The notes under the pieces were generated by a model that was given only the letters and a program-made list of their open reading frames with translations, ran no database searches and was not told where the DNA came from. From NCBI GenBank assembly GCA_025267735.1, contig CM046309.1, forward strand, positions 28,714,702-28,778,701: a stretch of DNA of 64,000 nucleotides, given 5' to 3'. Each line of letters starts with the position of its first letter. Position 1 is the first letter of the stretch. Position numbers and translations under genes: made by a program. The stretch is from Mactra quadrangularis. Its lineage: Eukaryota > Mollusca > Bivalvia > Venerida > Mactridae. Positions 38,340 to 49,602 of the stretch are shown in pieces.

Positions 38340-39024
38340 GTCTGTTAAAATCCTGAGTCTTCAGGACGTCGTAAAAACGTAGTGGGATGCTTGTCCAATC
38401 CTCATGTAAAGCAATGTTTAGTTCCTGTTATTTATTTATTTATTTATTGGAGTTAACGCCGTATCAACACAATTTAGGTCATTTCACGGCGTCCAGCGCT
38501 CCTAACCTAGCTTTCCTGGACCATTGTCTATAACCAGTACTCACCTACCCTTCCACAAGGCCGGAAACTTCTCCATATTATCTAATCAATGGAGGAAAAT
38601 CGACATTATTGTCAAATTTTCATGGAAGGGTATAACCTCCCCGGGTGGGATTCGAACCCGCACCCCCTCGGGCACGAGTATCCAAATCCCGGCGCGCTAC
38701 CAACTGCGCTATCGACCCGGGTTGTTTAGTTCCTGTATCGTCACATACTGTTCAAGACGTTGACATATGCGTCTGTCAAACACGTCCCAAACACGTTCTA
38801 TTGGATTTTTGTCTACTGAAAATGACGACAAATTTAAAATCTTAATGTAACAAGTCCTGCGAAATTGAATTGTTGCCCAGGCGGAATGTTGTCTGGCGTT
38901 ATCTTGTAAGAGAAAAAGACATGGTCGCCCGATGGCGTATTTAACAGAGACGTTATCAAAATCTTATCACCTGTAGCGTCGGGCGTTGTGGTTCCCATTT
39001 ATCACTACAAAACCCAGCTTGGCA
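38340..39024 (-). pseudogene. Tc1/mariner transposase remnant, split by a SINE
   Basis: On the minus strand, 39024-38737 gives AKLGFVVINGNHNARRYR, then (after stops and a frame change) LLQDNARQHSAW, VDKNPIERVWDVFDRRICQR and EQYVTIQELN. Beyond the SINE it continues in frame as IALHEDWTSIP (38428-38340). These are the conserved blocks of the DDE catalytic half of Tc1 transposases: QDNA carries the second Asp and NPIE the Glu. The usual SPD before NPIE reads SVD. The N-terminal DNA-binding half is missing and internal stops are present, so it is dead. Confidence 0.88.
38429..38722 (-). repeat. tRNA-derived SINE, family A, copy 3 (inside Tc1 transposase)
   Basis: Full-length, 294 bp, from the tRNA-like head (minus strand, gggtcgatagcgcagttggt, B-box cgggttcgaatcccac) to a (taaa)n tail. 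Flanked by a 14-bp target duplication tgtttagttcctgt (38415-38428 and 38723-38736). Removing the SINE and one repeat rejoins the transposase reading frame. Confidence 0.94.
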
Positions 39025-39136
39025 GAATGGTCAATATTATTACACAATTAACTGCTTCAATAAATTTGCTCCATGACCTGTAGCCTGCTTAATAACCCCG
39101 AACGTCCGTAACGTTCCGTTACGTCAGGGTTGGAAC
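39025..39136. other. No recognised feature
   Basis: Upstream flank of the Tc1 remnant; nothing else seen. Confidence 0.3.
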
Positions 39137-39250
39137 AACTTAACCCAAAGACAACCCAACCCGAGAAAACTCAACTCCCAACTAACGGACTGAGTTGTCA
39201 CAACTTTGAGTCGAGTTATCCACGGGTTGAGTTGTCTTCGGGTTGAATTT
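39137..39250. repeat. Imperfect palindrome of caaccc/gggttg words
   Basis: Left arm acttaacccaaagacaaccc with aacccgag is mirrored by cgggttgagttgtcttcggg with ttgaatt. The centre also repeats actcaactcc and gagttgtcac. Probably a foldback MITE or a decayed hairpin repeat. Confidence 0.55.
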
Positions 39251-40087
39251 CCCCGTATCCGAACGTTAACTAACAGTAGTTACTGAACACGCTGATGGTA
39301 ATTGTTAATGGGGTATCCGTCAATCGGCTTATCCTCGGTTTTCAATGCTCTATATTGGCATATTTTCTGACTTGTTTCCAATATGACGAGTGCTAAAATG
39401 TCACACAGTCTCTAGAGTTCTCAGCAAACTTTATTTGTTTGTGTACACACTAACGTGCTGCGCAGGATTCGTGAAACTCGGTAAAAAAGGATTTACCGAT
39501 GCTGTTCACCCAAGCGTGACCGCACAAGAAATTTTAACACACTTTCATGTGTGAACATACCGAGAGACTTAATGATGGCAAATATACCAATGTATGATAT
39601 AAAATAAAAAATATGTAAAGAAAATTACCGTTTGCGTTATAACTTTTGCTTAGTATACTTTACCAATCAAGTGACTGAATTCTTCACGTTCAAACAGACA
39701 ATGTCAACATAAAACATAGACTGCACTCATACAAAGAGTTGATAATACGATAACACGAGTATTAGATTTCTAAATAAATTTGCATTATGAACATTGTTAT
39801 AAGTAGACTGTTAGATGAGAAAACTCTAAACTTTGTGTAAAACATCAGTCTATACTACCAGTTATGTTAGGCCACAACAAATTGATAATGTGTTCTATGG
39901 ATTCGCTAGCACCTTAATTTGGACGGTTTTTACAAAAAAAAATAGTTTCATTTCCTCGCTCGCTCAAAAAAATTTGGTCAAACCGCTATATAAAGCAAGT
40001 GAATAATGACATTTTTATTTTTTTGTCTTCGCTCGCTCGCCCCATTTTTTTTCAAAAAAATCCGTAGAACATATGATCAACTTGTTG
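39251..40087. other. No gene recognised
   Basis: Around 39955-40040 the words cctcgctcgctc and cgctcgctcgccccatttttt are separated by an AT stretch; they look like a simple dispersed repeat. Nothing else supported. Confidence 0.3.
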
Positions 40088-40275
40088 TGGCCTTACTCGA
40101 TAAAATAAATGGTCCATACTGAGACTCGAACCTACAGGCTACAATTTCTTGAGTCACAATGAGCGGACACTCCACCATGTTGAAGGCAAAAGTACAAGTA
40201 CATTATTATGCCTCTGTTTTATACATTCCCTCATTAAATGTCTGTGGAACAATCTTTGGATGCAATCACAAAATT
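40088..40275 (-). repeat. tRNA-like SINE, family C, copy 1
   Basis: On the minus strand, aacatggtggagtgtccgct (A-box-like) and gtaggttcgagtctcagtat (B-box-like). The flanking body phrase aaatgtctgtggaacaatct recurs in copy 2, showing that the repeat unit is longer than the tRNA-like head. Confidence 0.55.
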
Positions 40276-40304
40276 CCTAGTGGGTGCCAAATGTAACGCG
40301 ATAA

Positions 40305-40655
40305 AAAATGGTCCGAACTGAGATTTGAACCCATTGATCACCGCTTGAGTCAAAAGCAGACACTACAACGTCGCCATAAAAGCTAGCTTGAAGGCAGTGG
40401 TACAAGGGCAGTATTATAAACATGTACAGTAAAATTCCGCTATTAAGACCAGCAAATTAGATGGTCTTAATAGCGAAACGGTCTTAGTATAGAGACCCTT
40501 TTGTTCACAAATTAAGCATTTGGGGCTTAACAATTGTCAAAAATCGCATGATTTATAAATAACAAAAGTGGTCTTAATAGCGGAACTTTACTGTACTTCT
40601 GTTTCAAATATTCCCCCCTTAAATGTCTGTAGAACAATCTTATTGTACAATCATA
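40305..40655 (-). repeat. tRNA-like SINE, family C, copy 2, split by a MITE
   Basis: Head on the minus strand with B-box-like gggttcaaatctcagttcgg. The body continues on both sides of the MITE at 40427-40593: gtattataaacatg lies before it, ctgtttcaaatattcccccc and aaatgtctgtagaacaatct after it, in the same order as in copy 1. Confidence 0.6.
40427..40593. mobile_element. 167-bp Tc1/mariner-type MITE
   Basis: Terminal inverted repeats of 24 bp with one mismatch, starting cagtaaa(a/g)ttccgctatt, flanked by TA at 40425-40426 and 40594-40595. CAGT termini and a TA duplication are the mark of Tc1/mariner-type movers. The word ggtcttaatagcg is also repeated internally at 40463. The neighbouring SINE copy supplies the unoccupied site. 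Confidence 0.9.
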
Positions 40656-41517
40656 CTTATTTACAAATTAATAACTATCTTATATTAATTTCCTTCAACT
40701 ATGCTTTTTGTCACAGCTCCGTGGTCGGGAGCTGGTTATTATTTACGGCTAAGTTTAGACTTGGCCATTTACATCTAGATATCGTATGGAAAAGATAAAA
40801 TACAAATATACATTACATACTGAGAATCTACATGATAAAATTAGAATTAAAAGGATATTAATGGGAAATTAGAACAATAAATATTCAATATTGTAAAGCA
40901 TTATACATCTTTTGAGAAAAAATGTTTATTCATGCAGATAAAAAATAAAATGTCATTTATATTACATTGTATTGGAGCTATTTGACATACTATTAAACAA
41001 GAAACTTAAGAGGATAACTATAAAATGTTTTTATCATGATGGCTTTTTGCACGCAATCAATGAAGTTCAACTTACTTCTAGAACAATAACATGTTTAAAC
41101 AAGTGGTAATATTTTGTCACTAAACATGTATATCTTCCGTCGTTTGAATTTAAACTTGAATAACTGAACTGTGCACTCGACTATTTGGTTGCAAACAAAG
41201 CTAACTATAAAAAAGAAATATCTTTAGGTAAAGATATTCGTCGCTGTGCAAGGTTCATTGTGTTTGAAGAATAAATGTTAGTCAGCGAATATGACTTCAA
41301 AGTACCATAAAATATTAATATCACAAAAAAATATAGAAAATTTGGCACAGAAAATTATTTTTTTGACCTGCATATTGAAAAAATGGGATCATGTACAAAT
41401 GAACTTAACTTTTGGACAGCCAATTGTGTCATTTGTCTTTTATTTCTTGCTACCGGAAGAGAATTTCATGGACAAACAAGAACGGTAGAACGATTAATGT
41501 CAAAATGGCTTAAGCCT
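40656..41517. other. No gene; part of a dispersed element at right
   Basis: 41215-41285 resembles 29310-29385, and 41370 resembles the tandem unit at 29438-29630. No coding sequence supported. Confidence 0.4.
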
Positions 41518-41858
41518 CAGTCCCATAAAATCGTGGCTTGTTACGGACCCGCACGTGCAGACAGTCGTTGGCCGTAGGAAGCCTTGCGTATCAAGGTGAC
41601 AGTACGCACATAGTTCGAAACAACACACCCATACGGAGCCGTAGCTGGAAGATATGCATGTTTAATCCATTCTCGGCCACGATTTTGTTCACGATTTGAC
41701 TCCGAAACTGATACGTGTATCCTGGGCACATCTCCCGGACCCTGGTAAAAACGTAACAGTCCGTACGTGTAAGCAAGAGTTCGTACGGGTCCTTGCGGAG
41801 CTTAATTGCACGGCGCCCGTACGTTGCCCTCACGGCTAGTTTTATGTTAATGGGACTG
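41518..41858. mobile_element. GC-richer inverted-repeat element (341 bp)
   Basis: Ends cagtcccat and atgggactg are perfect 9-bp inverted copies. The interior is clearly richer in G+C than its surroundings and has many cgtacg words (gtccgtacgtg, ttcgtacgggtcc, cccgtacgttg). The minus-strand open frames of 62 and 80 codons inside have no recognised motif. No clear target duplication, so the boundaries are moderately sure. Confidence 0.6.
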
Positions 41859-42864
41859 TAGCTTTAGACAGCTGCGCCGAAAATGTTGTGTGAATCATGT
41901 TTTTGGTTTACAATACCAACATAAGTACTTAGGATATAGTTTACATCAACACAAATTTGTAAATGACATTTAATGATTGTCCGTGATTGTTATTGTTTAC
42001 GAACACACTTTATTAATTCTAAACCCGATAATGTGAAGTCCAGATACAAAGCAACGGTCTTAACCACAGGGAATTGTCATGTTACCTCCCTTTGATTTTT
42101 CAATCATACCTTTTATATACAAGGGGTACAACTGTGTTTACTAGACCACTTCATCTAGATTTATTATTTTGTGACTCACAAAAAATACTGATACCCTGGT
42201 GGCACTTCGCGCGCGATTAAATCGATTAAACATAACTCTTCGAGCTATGAATGTTAAATGTTTCAAATCGCATACCGTTCGGCCATTAATACGATTAAAT
42301 TATCAAAAACATCAAAAACAGTACAAAAATCTCAACTCGGACAAGTTTGGACACCGATGAAATTGACAAATCTTGAGGAAAATCGTTTCAATTTCATATT
42401 TCAAAATAACCTTTTTACCCCAATCAAAGGAAACATATCAGAATATCCGCATTATCCGTATATTCACATAGTATATATTTTGCACACTAATTGCTAGCTG
42501 TACATGTATATACAAGTAAAACCAGTAACACGGATTCAAACTCTCAATACAGTCAGTTGACAAGGTTATAGTTTATTCTAACACCAAGCATATACGTTAA
42601 CTTTAAGATTTGTGACATAGCCAAACGTACTATAGTCTACGGTTTATCAGTTTTCTTGACAATGTATCAAAGACGCGGTTCGACACAAGCCTAAACTGAG
42701 CGCTACTCGACTCAAGCCTGATACAAAACTTAGCCACTATACAACGCTTCATTTTGCGTTTAAAATATAGTAAACATCACCAATGGCAAATGTGCAGTTC
42801 AGTCAAACTCTTTCAACATATCTGTTTGGCCAGTATGACATGTTATAAATCAAGGTGTCATTGT
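41859..42864. other. No gene recognised
   Basis: 41863 has the shared word tagacagctgcgccgaaaa (see 30205). Otherwise AT-rich without a supported feature. Confidence 0.3.
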
Positions 42865-42955
42865 TCATGACCTTTGGTCGAGTGGTTAACCACTTCAAAT
42901 CTTTGCATAATAATTATGGCAGAGATTCAAGGGTTCGAACTAATCTCCTAACTAT
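42865..42955 (+). repeat. tRNA-like (Leu/Ser-type) SINE head
   Basis: tttggtcgagtggttaacca resembles an A-box and caagggttcgaactaatctc a B-box, about 45 bases apart. Similar heads are at 43941 and 58466. The acceptor stem is not paired, so not a tRNA gene. Confidence 0.45.
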
Positions 42956-43431
42956 AGTTTTTCACATGAGATCGTGTGTGTGTGCATGTATATATACATA
43001 CAGAGAATAAAGAGCTAGACGCACAGGCGGCCAGCACTGTCCCGAATCAAAAATACTGTATGTAGCGGTAATGATTCGGGACTATGCTAGCCACTAGTGG
43101 CTTGATTAGTGCTTACAATTTTCTACTGTAGTCATATATAGATTCCACTCTTACTAGTACTAGTACACATGTATATTAAATCATTTGTTTTATTTTTGCA
43201 GGTTGAAAGAACCAACAAGTAGTTCAACTGTTAACAATGAACTACAAATTAAGATGATATAGATTTCAGTATAAGCCATTCGTTTACCTTGGATGTTAAT
43301 TGGATACGATCCTAGACCTTCAACAATTCTTTCGAACATTAGAAATCGTTTGATAAATAAAATAAAGTTTATGGTTCTGGTCAAAATTCAATGTGCCAAA
43401 TCGATCTGACTGTTATAATTAATGTCCCTTT
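42956..43431. other. No gene recognised
   Basis: At 43030-43085 cagcactgtcccgaatcaaa and taatgattcgggactatgct form a small hairpin; nothing else supported. Confidence 0.35.
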
Positions 43432-43901
43432 CATAGGCGAATCCAGGATTTCTGGTTAGAGGGGGAGGGAAATTCTAGTTAGAGGGGGCGTAAAATGAAC
43501 AAACAGAATGGGGTTCCAAGGGGCCGTAAGGGCCCGAATGGTTCAGGGCAAAACCCTGACCAGGGGACCAGGTTCCCGGCGACCCTGGAAATTCCTTAGT
43601 TTTGATTGATTCTAAGGGATTCAGGCACATTTTCAGATCCTTAACTAGAGTATTCCAGAGTATACAATATAAAGCATCTACTAAGTAGATATATCATATA
43701 ATTTTTAACAGCCGCTCAATCAGGTTAAAATCTAGCTTACATTAATGAGAAGGAATTGTTTTATAATGTATGCTATGTTGCACGCATAGCAGTTTTTTGA
43801 CATGTGTTTATATATTTTTCATAAATATCATATTTCATGATAGAAAAAAACTTTGCTTGGGCAATTTTAGGGAGGGGGCGCCCCCCTTAGATCCGCCTAT
43901 G
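43432..43901. mobile_element. MITE-like element with cataggcg termini (470 bp)
   Basis: Left cataggcgaatccagg and right ttagatccgcctatg are inverted copies over about 12 bases. Subterminal G-rich (gagggggagggaaattc, left) and G/C-rich (ggagggggcgcccccc, right) blocks are placed symmetrically. No transposase; target duplication not resolved. Confidence 0.6.
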
Positions 43902-43940
43902 CCTTCTTATTTTTGGTTACTCAGAAATATGCCATTTCAG

Positions 43941-44040
43941 AACTCGCCCCAGCAGCCGAGTGGTTTACCACATCCAATCATTCTTATGTCCATGCATCGA
44001 TAGAACCAAGGGTTCTATTAAGCGCCTCATGTGAGAAAAT
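43941..44040 (+). repeat. tRNA-like SINE head fragment
   Basis: ccccagcagccgagtggttt resembles a Leu/Ser-type A-box; ccaagggttctattaagcg is a decayed B-box. Followed by cctcatgtgag, similar to the tail after 42950. Confidence 0.35.
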
Positions 44041-45100
44041 AAGTTTCCACATTATACGTCCACACATAGATTGTCTCCAAGTGATGTTTAAACAGAAAAC
44101 AGGTTGATATAAAAATGAAAGTAAGAACAACAATTCATAATTTTATTTAAGATGGCACTTTTATTAACTTTAAATAGTAAACAATGTTTTAATACAGAAA
44201 TACTATGATTGTATCAATTGTTTGTATCATAATAGTTGTATTGTATCTATTATAGACACTTTTATTGTGGTAACATTATAATATTATTTTAATATAGAAT
44301 ACACGTATATCATATATAACATTGAATTAACTAAGTATATGTTTACACAATACAGTATCTAAATATGATTATACATTATACTTTAAAAGACGGAAATTTC
44401 TATCTTGAAATGTTTGAGATAATGGTATACTTGTGGTAATTATTTGTATATGTTTTAATAACATAATTGTCTCTATAACTCTCCTGTTAAAAAAAATACA
44501 TTCTATACATGAATATTAGGTTGCATTTATGTATGGTAAGTTGGTAACCTATCATCGATATATCTTAAATGTATTGTTTAAAATGTATATCCATCACACT
44601 GATTTGTATGAATGTACTGTTATATGTAAATGGGCCGGTGTATATGTATCTTTGAATACGACTGTTTATTCGTATGCGAGTTTTCAGATATTTTTTTATA
44701 AAAACAGAGCATGAAAACAAATAACATTAATAGTTCACTATACCACTTACTGGTAAATAGGGACCATAGTGATCTTTCTTAAAGCGCCACATTAAATAAA
44801 TCAATGTTATTATTTCATAGTTAGGAATTATAAGTTAGGTGTATTGGTAACTTTGATCCATTACCTGTATGATCAAAAGTAATCATAATCTCTGTGTTAA
44901 ATTGGCAGAAAAAAGTTAATATGATTAATAAGTTACGGATATGCTTTTTGATGAACCAAAAGTGATTGTAAAGTGAATACAGTAAAGTCCATGTTACACG
45001 ATACACATAACATATTCAAATAATATGGTGTTTAACCAATTTGACATCATCAAAAGACTATATCTGAGATTCTAGGGCGAGTTTCTTAAGCATATCGGTA
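44041..45100. other. No gene recognised
   Basis: Very AT-rich; small frames without motifs. Confidence 0.3.
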
Positions 45101-45190
45101 CGTATCGCTTTGTGCCCTGGTACCCTTAATTTGATATCACACAGTTATTCTTTATTTTGTAATAAGGGTACCAGGGCACAAAGCGATACG
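45101..45190. repeat. Perfect 28-bp inverted repeat (hairpin)
   Basis: Left arm 45101-45128 (cgtatcgctttgtgccctgg and on) is exactly mirrored by 45163-45190, with a 34-base AT-rich spacer. Weaker mirror similarity extends outward (ctagggcgagtt against aactcgttcctag). Likely a small foldback MITE. Confidence 0.8.
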
Positions 45191-46847
45191 CTACGCAACT
45201 CGTTCCTAGAACGAAGTTGTTAAACATGAAAACCCAACTCCATGATCATGTCTCAGTTTAATACGGAGTCTTGATCATGCCATTTAAAATGTCTCCGTCA
45301 CTTTTACAAGATAACACGCGACAATCAGGAGTGACAGAGCGACAATGCCAAATGAAATATCCTGCTAAAATGTCACCTTAAATATGCGACATTTTGGAAA
45401 TGTCGCTTCATATTAAAGTCATTTGTATCGTAAAGGTTTTTTGTAAACTAACATACATTGTAAGCAACTTTAGGTAATTGTTTTAACTTCGTGCATTAAT
45501 CTAAAACTAGTCTAATAGTTAAAAGAGAGATAAGTAAACATACTCAGATGTTTTCGATAATAATTGATTTCAAAAACAAGTAATCATAAAATTATATTAC
45601 ATGTATATACATTACGATGAATAATACTGGACAATTAAATTTGTTTTCATGAAAATTAAATACAATGAAACAGTACCATAATAATTATGTAGGGTTTATG
45701 TGTTTCCACCATATAAAGATGTGTCTGTATTTAATAATACAAAATAACATGATTACGTTATTGATTTATACCTACGCACAGCCTAATATACTAAAGTCAT
45801 GTACTTGAAACTTGCAAATTGTTCAATTCTCCTAAACTACAGATATGTATAAATATGTTAATAGTTTAACCTTACTTTTCATATAATTATATTCAGAGAA
45901 AGAAATCACCAGACTAGGAAGTTCCTTAAGTTTACAACAATAAAAGATATAGGTGTAAACTAAATGCATATCAGTAATTATATGAAGTAGTCATGCTTGC
46001 AAATGAGAGAACATTTTGCGAGGTTAAATTACACCGAAAATAATTTCTTTAAACCTGCTTACATTATATAATTATGTAAAAATAAATATACCACAGCTCA
46101 GTTATCATGATCCTCGGTATTATCAGGGTATAGAGTCACGTGATTCCAAGAACGGTTTTTTATATCATATTCTTGCAGCAGGACTTATGTGTTTCCACCA
46201 TACAGAAAAAATTCAAGTCTTGCATAAAATAACAATTACATTTCAGGACTAATTGCAAAACTCGGGGGAAAGAAATGTAATTATTGTTATATACAACATG
46301 ATGTCATTCAATTATTTTTCTAGAGAGTGAATCAGCAAAAAGCATAATTTATGTGTGTTTACCTTATTTGTAATTGATGTAGATCACGTGCCTAAAGACC
46401 CTGAAAACCCTAGATCCTTTTTTTTAATGCAAATGGGTTTACCCAAAAGTTCGCAGGTTGTAGAAATGCACAACGCTACCACCGACCCGTATTTATCTTG
46501 TACATTAATCATCATATACATGTACATCTATATATATAAATCAAGTAATGAGTATTATAATAAAGCCAATTTGGCCGTAAACAATAGTGAGCACAACCAT
46601 TCACATAATAATTGCATAAACTTCGTACACTTTCAGCACAACATATATATTATGCATGTCAAATACTATTGCACTATATTTAATATTGAGATTTTTAGTC
46701 TTTCATACACAAGTCCGCACACTTCACTGATCGGTTTCATTGCAAACTAAATGTTGGCCTGCTTGTTGACTGTTTCAACCTGCAAAAGTAATACAAAACA
46801 TATTAAGCGCGTGTTACACCCACTACTACAATCAAGGTTTGTAATTT
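45191..46847. other. No gene recognised
   Basis: The phrase tatgtgtttccaccata occurs twice (about 45699 and 46186). A small hairpin tgcgacatttt/aaatgtcgc lies at 45386-45406. A 131-codon frame at 46355-46750 has no motif and contains simple sequence. Confidence 0.3.
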
Positions 46848-47226
46848 CTAGGGCTGCAACGATTCACTGGAAAGTCGATCCGATGCGATTTGATTTTTTT
46901 CTTTCGATTTGATTTTTTATTCCGATACATTTAAAAGCATAATTTACTCCAAATGTACAGTAAAACATTTATTTGAGCTTAAAACTTACGATGAAAAATG
47001 TTACTTAAAGTATTAACAATTACTTTAGATCAATATCAATAAAGCAAATGACTTTTAATACCGATTTATTTATCACTAGTTTATCATAGTAACTTTTAGT
47101 CTTAAATCCTTTATAGACAAGTTCAAATGCTGACATCTTATAAAAATAATGGGTTCCAAATCAAGATCGAATCGGCGCCATCGCAATCAATGTTCGATAC
47201 ATTGAATCGAATCGTTGCAGCCCTAG
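46848..47226. mobile_element. MITE with ctagggctgcaacgattc termini (379 bp)
   Basis: Perfect 18-bp terminal inverted repeats, ctagggctgcaacgattc at left and its complement at right. Further mirrored words inside (gatccgatgcgatttgatt against aatcaagatcgaatcgg). gggctgcaacgatt termini are a recurrent type among animal DNA transposons, usually placed with hAT-like elements; that placement is from general knowledge and I see no clear 8-bp duplication. Confidence 0.75.
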
Positions 47227-48472
47227 TAAGTACAGTGTATTAGATACATTAAAGATACAATCCGCTAATACAAGTTTATATTCACGAACATGGAAAATTT
47301 CTCAGATAACTCATTGTATTTCTTATATTCTCACCATGCCCGATTTTTCAATTGTTTTAACAATCATTTCATATAAATAAAATAAAAAAACTTTACTGAT
47401 CTATAAGTTGATTAAATTAAAGTAATTGATTTCATTATCTAAGGTATACTTGTGATTACTATAAATGTGCATAAATAATTAGCTGCAACCTTCACAAATC
47501 ACGGTCGATCATTAGTTTGCTTTCAGAGACATAACGTTTGATAAAGCAAAAGTCCGCAAGCAAAACCCGTTTAAAATCATTCATACATGTAGATAACAAG
47601 TGGCAAATGCCACAAAAATTGACAAAACCGATTTTATTCATGGAAGATGTACGTTCTGCTTCAGAATGAGAAATAGAATAGTGTGTCAGCAGCTTAAATA
47701 TCTAAAAAAGATATTAAAATGAGAGAGAGAGAGCAGGTGTTTAAAGAAGAGAGATACATTGTTGCATTAAAGTTAAACAAGCATTAAGTATTCAGACAAA
47801 GACACAAACTGCACCGATATTCTTGAATAATTAAATTTAGCATTACTATATGAATGCTGATACGATGGAAAAAGGGTATGGCCCTTCCACAAACTTGGCT
47901 AGATGTTAGAATAGAATCTATTAAAATATCGTTAAAATTGGCAATAATAAACTTTCTAACTTTCTACAATATTTAATCTCAAAATACAGCGTTGATTTCA
48001 GATGTAAGACTGTGATAATCAGATCTGCACAAATAATAATTATTGCTATTGATATTGATATCGTGCTTGCAGTCAATGAAACTAAAGACAACGGAAGATC
48101 TGATAGATTCGCTTTCTTTTACGACAGTCTGCTCTACTTTGTAGTACAGGTTTTTTTTGTTTGAGTGAACTAGGTGCACATAACTAATACTTGTATGTCA
48201 TGCAGGGAATAATATATATGTATCTAAGAAAAAGAATACTAAGGTCTTTATAAAAAACTTATAAGTGCTGAAAATGCAAAGTGGTAAAGGAATGATATAG
48301 CATGGACTTGGATATATAATATGGGAAGGTGAATATGATAAGAAATATGAAATGGAAGAAGTGGTATGGAGGCTAGCACTACAGTAATACATAGGTTCTG
48401 AGTATGTACATATAATATGTATCATATACCTAATGAAATATGAGATTCCACCAACCATTATTCATGTAATCA
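47227..48472. other. No gene recognised; possible 3' UTR of the long gene form at right
   Basis: Contains (ga)n at 47721-47736. If the long transcript form ending at 48473 exists, its 3' UTR would start here. Minus-strand frames at 47979-48179 and 48198-48458 have no motif. Confidence 0.3.
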
Positions 48473-49024
48473 TCAAGATGTTTTAAGTACTGAATTCTGA
48501 TTCAAATATAATTTGTTTTTCTTCTCCAATTTCTTGTATTTCAATGATTGTGCATGTTTTAAAGGCGTTTTTAACTTTTTCATTAGGGTTTGTTGTTTTC
48601 TATTTTGGTGGTTTCGTGTTTTGAGTGTTCTTAAACCAAAGCCATAGCTGTCCTTTTGATGCATTGGGTGTGTGTATGCATTCGTATCTCTTTTGTCTGA
48701 ACTTAATGATGATTTAGATATCATGTTTTGATTTGTGTGCTTTTTGTGTTTTCGTTTTAAATTCTCAAGTTTCATGTGATTTTGTTTGTTTAAATCAATA
48801 GTATTATTGTTAAAAGCGATATTATTATTGTTCAAATCAATAGGATTGTTGCTTAATTTATCAGAATTATTATGACCATTTACAAGTTTCTTTAATATTG
48901 TGGTATTATTGTATGCTTTAGATAATTTTACATTCTTGGCTACTTTATAACATCTGAAACAAAATTGTGTCTGCAAGTAAGCATTATTCTTAGGAAACAT
49001 CGGCGTCATAGTTTTCAATGATTT
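48473..49024 (-). CDS. Possible alternative last exon, Asn/Lys-rich (183 codons)
   Basis: An open frame from acceptor gtttag (49024) to a stop at 48473. Exon 11 has an internal donor act|gtaaat at 49234 that would join it in phase, giving a 761-residue protein instead of 590. The sequence begins KSLKTMTPMFPKNN, has FCFRCYK, then Asn-rich and strongly basic stretches (NLKRKHKKHTNQN, KLKTPLKHAQSLKYKKLEKK). The length of the frame is unlikely by chance in this AT-rich DNA, but composition alone cannot prove it. It could instead belong to another transcript. Confidence 0.45.
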   Translation of the reverse strand, partial: KSLKTMTPMFPKNNAYLQTQFCFRCYKVAKNVKLSKAYNNTTILKKLVNGHNNSDKLSNNPIDLNNNNIAFNNNTIDLNKQNHMKLENLKRKHKKHTNQNMISKSSLSSDKRDTNAYTHPMHQKDSYGFGLRTLKTRNHQNRKQQTLMKKLKTPLKHAQSLKYKKLEKKNKLYLNQNSVLKTS

Positions 49025-49194
49025 CTAAACATAATTATAACATTTATTTAATACAGATTCATTATCAATTGTCTGATAATATTACCATGTAAAATAAGTT
49101 ACAGATTAAGGAGCGCCATTGTAGAATTTTGTGACTAAAAGTAGAACAATATGGCAGCTTATCTTATTTCATAATACATGTATAAAATGATATG

Positions 49195-49602
49195 CTAAAT
49201 GTTATAGCAGACTTCATTATCATCACAATTTACAGTAGTATAATGACAGAAAACGTTGTTATTTTCAATCGGTTTTATATTCTTTATATGAATCCACAGT
49301 GCTTCACAAACTCTATCGTTATTGCTAAACTTGTAAGTCAGGGCACTAAATTATTCATATCAAACTTCTATTTAGGAAACCCATGATATGAAAATCTTAC
49401 ACTTACCCGTCTATAACTCGCATACAACATATTACAAAATGGCGATCACAGTTTCTTGACCAGTTACTGAAGACATTCTTGTATTTATCAGCTTCTTTAA
49501 AACAACCATCAAAACCGTTATTATCAAGACGTAAATATGTACCAGTATCAATACCATTCATACAGCATTCCTCTTTTGATAACACTCTATCAAAAGCAGG
49601 AT
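49195..49602 (-). CDS. Exons 10-11: C-terminal Cys-rich part, natural stop
   Basis: Exon 10 (49602-49407): YPAFDRVLSKEECCMNG, FDGCFKEADKYKNVF, NCDRHFVICCMRVIDG, donor gacgg|gtaagt. Exon 11 (49324-49195) continues in phase as NNDRVCEALW, VFCHYTT and VNCDDNEVCYNI before a stop at 49197-49195. The join completes a CC-X11-C motif across the intron, which supports this splice. An AATAAA signal on the minus strand (49047-49042) lies about 150 bases beyond the stop. Confidence 0.68.

Noticed and set aside
46355..46750. 131-codon plus-strand frame
   Set aside because: Contains a simple Tyr/Ile run from a (ta)n stretch and no family motif.
48198..48458. 86-codon minus-strand frame
   Set aside because: No motif and no splice phase linking it to the neighbouring gene.
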